Shown in pieces: positions 51,680 through 59,972 of a DNA stretch of 64,000 nucleotides. Both the position numbers and the translations under genes were made by a program. The DNA lies in assembly GCA_964522505.1 (NCBI GenBank), contig CAZFWJ010000010.1:13952-77951 (forward strand). Direction: 5' to 3'. Numbering within the stretch: the first letter of the stretch is position 1; each line of letters opens with the position of its first letter. The notes below the pieces were generated by a model. The model saw only the letters and a list, made by a program, of their open reading frames with translations, did no database searches and was not told the DNA's origin. The DNA comes from GYS-P2D sp964522505. GTDB taxonomy: Bacteria > Bacteroidota > Bacteroidia > Chitinophagales > Saprospiraceae.

Positions 51680-51722
51680 TTCAATGTCATTGGCATTCGA
51701 AGATCCCAAAGAGGTGAAATAT

Positions 51723-52136
51723 CTATTGTGAGTTAACCTTCCTAGTCTTAAGCCAAGCCCATCCAGTAAAGCTGATCCATCCACTGATGATTGTAGGGAT
51801 GGTACTATTAACGGGCTCTGGAGTGCCCTTCATGGAGTGTACGGTATAAGTTAATATGGCAGTAAGTATCATAGGTAACAGGCCTCCAATAAAAATTCCC
51901 CACGCTCGGTTCTTGCGGCTAACTGCAATATTCTCCGCCATCTTGATAAATAGACCACCAAAGAAAAAGGTATAAGAGCATTGCTTCAGTCCAGCAATTA
52001 GGGCCTCATCATAACCATGATCATGGTTTATCCAAAATACTAACGAGCCCATAAACAAGGCGCCAACTAAGCCCATCTTAAAATCGATGAAGCCGTTCAT
52101 TTTGGCAATCGTCTCTTTGGCTTTACTACGTAACAT
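51723..52136 (-). CDS. Unrecognised small membrane protein
   Basis: 137 residues with about four hydrophobic segments (MGLVGALFMGSLVFWI, CSYTFFFGGLFIKMA, GIFIGGLLPMILTAILTYTV, IPTIISGWISFTGWAWL). A short basic N-terminus precedes the first span. No family recognised; no signal peptide. Convergent with recQ, 43 bases apart. Confidence 0.6.
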   Translation of the reverse strand: MLRSKAKETIAKMNGFIDFKMGLVGALFMGSLVFWINHDHGYDEALIAGLKQCSYTFFFGGLFIKMAENIAVSRKNRAWGIFIGGLLPMILTAILTYTVHSMKGTPEPVNSTIPTIISGWISFTGWAWLKTRKVNSQ

Positions 52137-52494
52137 CGACCATAAAATTAATAAACCCTTGAACTTGTTCTGTCTTTAGGACAAACCGATTGATGTAACT
52201 ACATGAATTGAGCTCAATAATTACCGTGGTGGTGGAGAGAAATAAATGGATCTGGGCTTAGATAGCGCAAATAAAATCAACTTAGACCATTTCTGAATAG
52301 CGCAGCCATACCTATACGGAGGTTTTGCGTATGAATTCTTATAATTTAGTAAGTTCCGACATTTTGTTTTTAAGTCGAACTCAATTGGGTCAAATACAAA
52401 TGAAATTTGACTTAAGTAGGAGGTAAAGTCAAGAAAAATGAAAGTCGGTATGGATATAATGCTGTAAGAACTGTTTTTGTTTTAACCGGTTGAC
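52137..52494 (+). promoter_or_regulatory. Upstream region of gltB with two inverted repeats
   Basis: 358 bases without a gene that I can support. It holds a 12-bp palindrome ATTGAGCTCAAT (52207-52218) and a perfect 7-bp inverted repeat GTCAAAT/ATTTGAC with a 9-base spacer (52389-52411), 83 bases before the gltB start. Because glutamate synthase is normally nitrogen-regulated, these are candidate regulator sites, but no regulator is identified. Confidence 0.4.
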
Positions 52495-55400
52495 ATGAAA
52501 AAGGAAGAATTGCCCAGAGGACTATACGTTCCTCAATTAGAAAGCGACGCCTGTGGTATAGGATTGATTGCTAATCTAAAAAAAGAATATTCACACCAGT
52601 TAGTATCTGACGCACTTACTATGCTCGAGAACATGGAGCACAGGGGAGCATGTGGGTGTGATCCTGAAAGTGGCGATGGTGCGGGAATATTGATACATGT
52701 TCCTCATTCACTATTCGTGTCAGAAAGTTTATCATTTGACTTGCCAGAGGAAGGTAAGTATGCGGTGGGCTCGTTCTTTTTTCCAAAAGGAGAGCGTCGA
52801 GATGAGATCTGTAAAATCATCGGCGATGCAGCAGATGATCTGGGCGTAAATTTAATAGGTAGAAGAAAACTGCCAGTCGTGAGTAGCATCCTGGGTGAGG
52901 CATCGAGTGCGACAGAACCCGATGTATATCACTTGTTTTTTGTCCCCAAAGGTGATCGAAAAGTTGATGAATTTTTTGAGCGCAAGTTGCTCATTCTAAG
53001 AAAATACTTGACGCATAAGGTTGTTGCAGTCTACCCAGAATATAAGCATGATCTATACGTACCTTCTTTGTCCACGAAGACGATAATTTACAAAGGCCAG
53101 TTGACTTCGGGACAAGTAAGACAGTACTACTTAGATCTCAAAAACGAGAACTTGACTTCTGCTGTAGCCTTGGTACACTCGAGATTTTCGACTAATACAG
53201 TACCTCGGTGGAAACTGGCGCAGCCATTTAGAGTCATCGCACACAATGGTGAGATCAATACAATTGAAGGGAACAAGAACTGGTGGAAAGCTAAGGAGAA
53301 AGATATCATAAGCGAGTTGTTTACACCAGAAGAGTTAGAAAAGATGTTCCCACTATTTAATCCAATAAGTAGTGATTCGGCAATCTTTGATAATGTCCTT
53401 GAGTTTTTAGTAGCTAATGGTCGCTCTATACCTCATGCATTGATGATGATGATCCCGGAGGCTTGGCAGAATGCTGAGTATATGGAGTCTTATAAGAAAG
53501 ACTTTTACGAATATCATGAGGCGCTCATGGAGCCATGGGATGGTCCCGCCAGTATGTGTTTTACAGACGGAACTTTGATAGGTGGAACACTCGATAGAAA
53601 TGGACTTCGTCCATCACGCTACTGCTTAACGAGTGACAACTACCTGATCCTGGCTTCCGAGACTGGCGTCATTCCGATTGACCCAGCTAAGATTATCAAG
53701 AAAGGAAGACTGGAGCCGGGTAAAATCTTGGTGGCAGACCTAGATGAGAAGCGTGTCATCGGTGATGAAGAATTGAAGAATGCCATCTGTAATAAATTGC
53801 CTTATGGCGATTGGTTAGCAGATTCAAAGATTCATATTGATGACCTTCCGGCTCAAGAAGGCGAGGAGGCTACAAGTGATATTCCGCTAATCCTACGCCA
53901 GACCGCACAGGGCTATACACTCGAGGATGAAGAGTTGATCTTAGATGGCATGTTAAGGGCTAAAAAAGATCCGATTGGATCGATGGGCGCCGATGTGCCA
54001 TTGGCCGTATTATCTAGATATGTTCAGCACATATCTACATACTTCAGACAACAGTTTGCTCAGGTAACTAATCCACCTATTGACTCCCTGAGGGAGGCAG
54101 AGTATATGACGCTGAAGACGGTGTTGGGAAGTAGCTCTAATATCCTTGATACAGCAAACAATACAGTTAAGTTCATCCGACTGGAGAGTCCAGTATTGGA
54201 TAAGCACAGTTATAATAGTCTGAAGCACATCAGTATAGCTGGATATAAGGGAGCGACTATAGATTGTTCCTTCAGCAAAGATTACAAGTCAGGTGACCTA
54301 GAGGCTAAGCTTACTGAGATTGGGAAACAAGCAGAGAATGCTATTCAGGACGGTGTGAATCTGATCTATCTTGATAACATCACAAGTGTCACTGAACAAT
54401 CAGCACCTGTGCCATCACTATTGAGTACTGGAGCTGTGCATCACTACCTAGTCACTCAAGGCCTCCGTCAGAAAGCTTCAATAATCGTAAAAGGTGGAGA
54501 TATCTTAGAAACACATCACTTTGCTACCTTATTAGGATATGGCGCAGATGCCATCTATCCCGAATTGAGCTATGAAAGTATTGAAGCTATCTACAATAGA
54601 GGCAAGCTTGATAGTGAGTATAATATAGATAAGTACAAAAGCATTTACCTCAAGGCAGTCAATAAGGGCTTATTGAAGATTATGTCTAAGCTTGGTATCT
54701 CTACAATAGCCTCTTATCGAGGAGCACAGGCTTTCGAGGCCCTAGGGATTTCTTCTGAGGTTGTGTCCAAATGTTTCAAGGGCACAGTATCTCGAATCGA
54801 GGGGATGACCTTTGACATGTTGGCTAAAGAGGCCTTGACTAAGCATCGAGTTGCATTTGAAGATGAACTTCAGAATGAACTCATCGACCTTGGTGTATAT
54901 CAATGGAAGCGCCGTGGAGAATTCCACTTGTTCAATCCAGCATCTGTACACTTGCTGCAGCACTCGACTAAAACTGGTGACTTTGGCGTCTACAAGAAGT
55001 TTGCCAGAGCCATCAATGATCAGCATGAGAATGCCTGTACGTTGAGGAGCTTGCTGGAGTTCAAAAAAGGCGATTCTATTCCTCTCGAAGAGGTAGAGCC
55101 TATCGAATCCATATTGAAACGATTCGCTACGGGGGCAATGTCTTTTGGGTCGATATCACATGAGGCACATACTACGCTTGCCAAAGCGATGAACAGAATT
55201 GGAGGTAAATCGAATAGTGGTGAAGGCGGAGAAGATGAAGCAAGATTTGATAAGCTTCCTGATGGAGATTGGGAGCGCTCAGCGATTAAGCAGGTAGCTT
55301 CTGGAAGATTTGGTGTAACGATCAACTACCTCACTAATGCAATCGAGCTACAGATAAAGATGGCACAAGGTGCTAAACCTGGTGAGGGTGGACAACTTCC

Positions 55401-57006
55401 TGGACATAAAGTCGACAATTGGATCGCCCGCGTAAGAAATAGTACTCCAGGAGTGGGATTGATTTCACCACCGCCGCACCATGATATATACTCTATTGAG
55501 GATTTAGCACAGTTGATCTTTGATCTCAAGAATGCTAACAGGCATGCACGTATCAGCGTGAAGCTGGTGTCCAAGGCAGGAGTAGGAATTATAGCCTCCG
55601 GTGTTGCTAAAGGCAAGGCAGATCACATACTTATTGCAGGTCACGATGGTGGCACAGGAGCTTCTCCATGGAGCTCAATTAGATATGCAGGCCTTCCTTG
55701 GGAACTTGGATTGGCAGAGACGCATCAGACGCTCATACAAAACAAGATTCGTAACCGTGTCGTCCTTCAGGCCGATGGCCAGATTCGCACGGGCAGAGAT
55801 ATGGCTGTAGCAACCTTGCTCGGCGCAGAAGAGTGGGGCGTTGCAACGGCAGCTTTAGTAGTAGAGGGATGTATCCTCATGCGTAAATGCCACCTCAACA
55901 CCTGTCCAGTAGGGATCGCCACACAGAATCCTGAGCTGCGTAAGAAGTTCACCGGCAAGGTGGATCACGTCGTCAACTACTTCAACTTCTTAGCGCAAGA
56001 TCTGAGAGAGATTATGGCAGAGTTAGGATTCAGAACTGTTGATGAGATGGTAGGTAGATCTGATCTGTTGCAGATTCGAGAAGATCGTGGACACTGGAAG
56101 CTGGAGAACTTAGATCTGAGTCCAGTCTTGTTCAGAGATGAGTTGACAGACTCGCAGGTCAACTATAACAATGTCGCTCAAGACCATGAATTAGACAATG
56201 TCCTCGATCGATCATTGATAGAGTATGCTGCCCTCGCAATAGAAGAAAAAATTACGATCCAAAGTATTTTTCCAGTGGTAAGTACAGATCGTACGGTTGG
56301 GGCGATGCTTAGTAACGAGATCGCCAAGAAGTATGGTAGTGCTGGATTTGATGATGACTCTGTCAACTTCAGATTTAGAGGGTCTGCTGGACAGTCATTT
56401 GGAGCATTTAGCATCAATGGGCTGACCTTTACTCTTGAGGGAGATGCCAATGACTACTTCGGTAAGGGCTTGAGCGGTGCTAAGCTGATCATTACACCAG
56501 ATAGGGAGGCGCCATTTGAGGCGAGTGAGAATATCATTATAGGCAATGTTGCACTCTATGGAGCGACCTCAGGTGAGGCCTTTATCAGAGGCGTTGCAGG
56601 AGAGCGATTTGCTGTTCGCAATAGTGGTGCCAAAACTGTCGTCGAAGGTGTAGGTGCTCATGGATGTGAGTATATGACAGGTGGCACAGTTGTCGTGTTA
56701 GGTAGTGTAGGTCGAAACTTTGCTGCAGGAATGAGTGGTGGTCAGGCCTATCTTTTTGATTCATCCGGCGAGATAGAAAATTATATCAACCCTGAGATGG
56801 TAGAAATCGAAGCACTTGGAGAAAAAGACTTCTCTGATGTTAGAAAATTGATCAGAGATCATTTTAAATATACCAGTTCGACAAAAGCGCTTAACATCCT
56901 ACAAGATTGGGATAAGGCCAAGGATAATTTTATAAAGATCATGCCTGTTGAGTACAAGCGTGTATTGCAAGAGATGGCTCAAAAAGCCGAATTAGTGATG
57001 AGCTAA
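52495..57006 (+). CDS. gltB: Glutamate synthase (NADPH) large subunit
   Basis: Makes two glutamates from glutamine and 2-oxoglutarate. 1503 residues, normal length. The N-terminal glutaminase domain uses a Cys exposed by removal of a propeptide of about 19 residues (ESDA before CGIGLIANL, Cys at 20). The central domain and FMN/3Fe-4S synthase domain follow (GHKVDNWIARVRN; AGHDGGTGASPWSS; MRKCHLNTCPVGIATQNPEL with cluster Cys). The C-terminal beta-helix contains repeated G-x-x-G turns (GAHGCEYMTGGTVVVLGSVG). gltD follows after 14 bases. Confidence 0.98.
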   Translation: MKKEELPRGLYVPQLESDACGIGLIANLKKEYSHQLVSDALTMLENMEHRGACGCDPESGDGAGILIHVPHSLFVSESLSFDLPEEGKYAVGSFFFPKGERRDEICKIIGDAADDLGVNLIGRRKLPVVSSILGEASSATEPDVYHLFFVPKGDRKVDEFFERKLLILRKYLTHKVVAVYPEYKHDLYVPSLSTKTIIYKGQLTSGQVRQYYLDLKNENLTSAVALVHSRFSTNTVPRWKLAQPFRVIAHNGEINTIEGNKNWWKAKEKDIISELFTPEELEKMFPLFNPISSDSAIFDNVLEFLVANGRSIPHALMMMIPEAWQNAEYMESYKKDFYEYHEALMEPWDGPASMCFTDGTLIGGTLDRNGLRPSRYCLTSDNYLILASETGVIPIDPAKIIKKGRLEPGKILVADLDEKRVIGDEELKNAICNKLPYGDWLADSKIHIDDLPAQEGEEATSDIPLILRQTAQGYTLEDEELILDGMLRAKKDPIGSMGADVPLAVLSRYVQHISTYFRQQFAQVTNPPIDSLREAEYMTLKTVLGSSSNILDTANNTVKFIRLESPVLDKHSYNSLKHISIAGYKGATIDCSFSKDYKSGDLEAKLTEIGKQAENAIQDGVNLIYLDNITSVTEQSAPVPSLLSTGAVHHYLVTQGLRQKASIIVKGGDILETHHFATLLGYGADAIYPELSYESIEAIYNRGKLDSEYNIDKYKSIYLKAVNKGLLKIMSKLGISTIASYRGAQAFEALGISSEVVSKCFKGTVSRIEGMTFDMLAKEALTKHRVAFEDELQNELIDLGVYQWKRRGEFHLFNPASVHLLQHSTKTGDFGVYKKFARAINDQHENACTLRSLLEFKKGDSIPLEEVEPIESILKRFATGAMSFGSISHEAHTTLAKAMNRIGGKSNSGEGGEDEARFDKLPDGDWERSAIKQVASGRFGVTINYLTNAIELQIKMAQGAKPGEGGQLPGHKVDNWIARVRNSTPGVGLISPPPHHDIYSIEDLAQLIFDLKNANRHARISVKLVSKAGVGIIASGVAKGKADHILIAGHDGGTGASPWSSIRYAGLPWELGLAETHQTLIQNKIRNRVVLQADGQIRTGRDMAVATLLGAEEWGVATAALVVEGCILMRKCHLNTCPVGIATQNPELRKKFTGKVDHVVNYFNFLAQDLREIMAELGFRTVDEMVGRSDLLQIREDRGHWKLENLDLSPVLFRDELTDSQVNYNNVAQDHELDNVLDRSLIEYAALAIEEKITIQSIFPVVSTDRTVGAMLSNEIAKKYGSAGFDDDSVNFRFRGSAGQSFGAFSINGLTFTLEGDANDYFGKGLSGAKLIITPDREAPFEASENIIIGNVALYGATSGEAFIRGVAGERFAVRNSGAKTVVEGVGAHGCEYMTGGTVVVLGSVGRNFAAGMSGGQAYLFDSSGEIENYINPEMVEIEALGEKDFSDVRKLIRDHFKYTSSTKALNILQDWDKAKDNFIKIMPVEYKRVLQEMAQKAELVMS

Positions 57007-57020
57007 ACAAGAGAAATACA

Positions 57021-58490
57021 ATGGGAGATATAAAAGGATTTATGAAGTTTGATCGGGATCTGCCAGGTAAGAGAGATCCCAATTCTCGAGTCAATGATTA
57101 TAAGGAGATCTATGTCGAGTTTCCGGAGGAGAAGACACTTGATCAAGCAGCGAGATGTATGGATTGCGGTATACCATTTTGTCACGATGGCTGTCCACTG
57201 GGTAATATCATTCCTGACTTCAATGACGCAGTCTATAAGAAGGATTGGAAAGAAGCATATGATATTCTAAGCAGTACCAATAACTTTCCTGAATTTACGG
57301 GGCGCATCTGTCCAGCGCCATGCGAGAAGGCATGTGTTTTAGGAATTAATAGCGACCCAGTGACTATCGAGCATATCGAAAAGTCTATCGCTGAAAAAGC
57401 ATACGAAGAGGGCTGGGTCACTCCCGAGGAGAATATCCAGCGCACAGGTAAGAAGGTGGCTGTAGTCGGTAGCGGCCCTGCTGGGCTTGCAGCAGCCGAT
57501 CAACTGAATAAGGCTGGTCATGAGGTAACGCTCTTTGAGCGCAACGATAAGGTTGGAGGATTGCTCCAGTACGGTATTCCTGACTTTAAATTGGAAAAAT
57601 GGATAGTTGAGCGACGAGTACAGATCATGGAGCAATCCGGTGTCACTGTGCGCACAAGTACTAATGTAGGTGTGGACATCACGCACCAAGATTTAGTTGA
57701 TCAATATGATGCTGCTGTCTTGTGCGGTGGAAGTACGATCCCAAGAGATCTGCCGATACCCGGCAGAGAATTGAAAGGTGTCCATTTTGCCATGGATTTC
57801 TTAGAACAACGCAATCGACAAGTAGCAGGCCAGACCAAGTTTGATCAAGAGTTGATCACAGCGACTGATAAAAATGTGGTCGTAATCGGCGGAGGTGATA
57901 CGGGAGCGGATTGTGTCGGAACATCTAATCGCGATAAGGCCACATCCATTACACAGATTGAGCTATTATCTAAGCCACCTGCTACGAGAGCAGAGAGTAC
58001 ACCATGGCCGCTATGGCCGATGGAGTTAAGGACTTCTTCGTCACACGAGGAGGGCTGCGACAGACAGTGGGCGATTCTGACTAAAGAGTTCGTAGGCAAT
58101 GACAAAGGCGAATTGACTGGACTTAAACTCGTCGATATAGAGTGGCACTTCGATAAAGATCAAGGTAGATCTACATTTAAAGAGGTAGATGGCAGTGAAC
58201 GCACGATTCCTTGCGAGTTGGCATTGTTGGCTGTAGGATTCATTCATCCACAGCATGAAGGATTGATTAATGATCTCAAGGTCAGCTTAACTGATCGCGG
58301 TAATGTATCTGATGACCATTATAAGACTACTGTTGACAAAATCTTCGTAGCAGGTGACATGAGGCGTGGCCAATCACTAGTAGTTTGGGCTATCAGCGAG
58401 GGTCGTGAGGCAGCTATAGAAGTAGACAAGTTTTTGTCAGGAGGCAAGACTACATTGAATTCTAAGGCGTATTCGAAACTTTTAGTATAA
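57021..58490 (+). CDS. gltD: Glutamate synthase (NADPH) small subunit
   Basis: FAD- and 4Fe-4S-containing subunit that feeds NADPH electrons to GltB. 489 residues. Cluster Cys pattern C46, C49, C54, C58 (RCMDCGIPFCHDGC) and a second group in GRICPAPCEKACVLG; FAD motif VAVVGSGPAGLAAADQLNKA; NADPH motif VVVIGGGDTGADCVG; terminal FAD segment VAGDMRRGQSLVVWAISEGR. Complete and cotranscribed with gltB. Confidence 0.97.
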   Translation: MGDIKGFMKFDRDLPGKRDPNSRVNDYKEIYVEFPEEKTLDQAARCMDCGIPFCHDGCPLGNIIPDFNDAVYKKDWKEAYDILSSTNNFPEFTGRICPAPCEKACVLGINSDPVTIEHIEKSIAEKAYEEGWVTPEENIQRTGKKVAVVGSGPAGLAAADQLNKAGHEVTLFERNDKVGGLLQYGIPDFKLEKWIVERRVQIMEQSGVTVRTSTNVGVDITHQDLVDQYDAAVLCGGSTIPRDLPIPGRELKGVHFAMDFLEQRNRQVAGQTKFDQELITATDKNVVVIGGGDTGADCVGTSNRDKATSITQIELLSKPPATRAESTPWPLWPMELRTSSSHEEGCDRQWAILTKEFVGNDKGELTGLKLVDIEWHFDKDQGRSTFKEVDGSERTIPCELALLAVGFIHPQHEGLINDLKVSLTDRGNVSDDHYKTTVDKIFVAGDMRRGQSLVVWAISEGREAAIEVDKFLSGGKTTLNSKAYSKLLV

Positions 58491-58531
58491 TTGATTCCGT
58501 TTTTAAAATAGACTAATACGTCGTAGTAAAC

Positions 58532-59092
58532 ATGGAAACAATAGAAAGTACTTTAGCGAGCGGAAAAGATTTATTCGAAAAGACTCTTGACCACTTAGGC
58601 AGTGAGCTCACTAAGATTAGAGCCGGCAAGGCTTCACCATCTATGCTCAATGGCCTTAAGGTTGATTATTATGGCACACCGACAGCTCTCAGTCAAGTGT
58701 CGAATATCTCTACACCCGATGCCCGTACATTATCGATACAGCCATGGGAGAAGAACATGCTCGGCCCTATCGAGCAATGTATATTCCAAGCTAATCTGGG
58801 ACTAACGCCAATGAATGATGGCGAATTCGTCCGTATCTCTATTCCACCACTAACTGAGGAGCGCAGAAAAGATCTTGCAAAGCAAGCGAAGACGCTCTCT
58901 GAAGATGCTAAGGTGAGCCTTCGCAATGGTCGTCATAAGATGATCGACTTCATCAAGAAGGAGGTGAAAGATGGTTATCCAGAGGATAGTGGCAAGAAGA
59001 AGGAAGCAGAAGTAGATAGCATGGTCAAAAGCTACACATCTAAAATCGAATCGATGTTAGCCACTAAGGAGAAAGACATCATGACGGTTTAG
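58532..59092 (+). CDS. frr: Ribosome recycling factor
   Basis: Splits post-termination ribosomes with EF-G. 186 residues. KIRAGKASPSMLNGLKVDYY, PWEKNMLGPIEQCI, NDGEFVRISIPPLTEERR and RNGRHKMIDFIKKE are the standard family blocks of the two-domain, three-helix-bundle protein. It lies 41 bases after gltD; pyrH, the usual neighbour, is absent. Confidence 0.97.
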   Translation: METIESTLASGKDLFEKTLDHLGSELTKIRAGKASPSMLNGLKVDYYGTPTALSQVSNISTPDARTLSIQPWEKNMLGPIEQCIFQANLGLTPMNDGEFVRISIPPLTEERRKDLAKQAKTLSEDAKVSLRNGRHKMIDFIKKEVKDGYPEDSGKKKEAEVDSMVKSYTSKIESMLATKEKDIMTV

Positions 59093-59104
59093 TAATGCTT
59101 GACG

Positions 59105-59869
59105 TCATTCAGTCATTAAGACATAGCCAAATTTCGTACAGTACTTCAAGAAGCTGAGCTTCTTTGGAAATGCTCTGATCAGACGAAGACCCCTTGATGC
59201 TGAAATCCGAATAAGTCTAAGGTATAAGTTTAAACTAGGCTTAATTGAAATTAGCTTGTTGTTATAATCACTTCTTAAGTCAAAAATCAGATCAACTATT
59301 CCCATTAATTCACATAGTTGAGTAAAGAATGAACGAAATTCATGAGTTGACGAATCAATAAGAATGCTCAGTGGAAGTTGGGCAGTTGCGGTCCCTTCTT
59401 TCACGACAAGTTCTATGAGTTGATTTGGGTCTGTTGTGTGTCTTTTTAATTCTGTGAAGTTCAGAATGTCTTTAGTCGCCTGAATAAAACCACTCTTATT
59501 ATCAATCTGACTCAGAATAATTTTGAGGGTATTCAATTTTCCTCTGAGTGTATCTTCCGCCTGTGGGTGCGAGAATATGCTTCTATTATCACTGAGAAAT
59601 TCAATCATCTCTGAAGAAAGAGAGTTTCTTACTGCAGCCGCCGCCAACTCATCCAAGGTGTTATCTACTCCATCAATAGCGATGATAAGATGATCAAGCT
59701 GCAGCTTCAGCTCATTGCTCAGTTGCACTTTAAATGGCTCAGTTAGCACATGAAATTCGTCGCTCAGTTTTTTATAAATCCCACGTACGCTATTCCAGTC
59801 AATCTCCGCTAAGAATTCCTTATTAGACGCCATGTATATTAGTGACTCAATTGATTCGTAGTTCTTCAT
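59105..59869 (-). CDS. Unrecognised 254-residue protein
   Basis: Start chosen at the ATG complement 59867-59869; an upstream in-frame ATG at 59929 would add 20 very basic residues. Helical throughout, no signal peptide or membrane span. Segments: ESIESLIYMASNKEFLAEID at the N-terminus, LDHLIIAIDGVDNTLDELAA near 70, LRGKLNTLKIILSQIDNKSG near 125, LRLIRISASRGLRLIRAF near the end with a basic C-terminus. No family recognised. Convergent with frr (12 bases apart) and divergent from the sortilin-like gene. Confidence 0.65.
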   Translation of the reverse strand: MKNYESIESLIYMASNKEFLAEIDWNSVRGIYKKLSDEFHVLTEPFKVQLSNELKLQLDHLIIAIDGVDNTLDELAAAAVRNSLSSEMIEFLSDNRSIFSHPQAEDTLRGKLNTLKIILSQIDNKSGFIQATKDILNFTELKRHTTDPNQLIELVVKEGTATAQLPLSILIDSSTHEFRSFFTQLCELMGIVDLIFDLRSDYNNKLISIKPSLNLYLRLIRISASRGLRLIRAFPKKLSFLKYCTKFGYVLMTE

Positions 59870-59972
59870 CAGTAAGGTAGTTATTCTTCTAATAAGCCTC
59901 TTCTTGAAGCCAGCGACAATGATTATCAACTAGTCTGTATATTAAAGTCGTTTTTCATCCAAACAAGAATCC

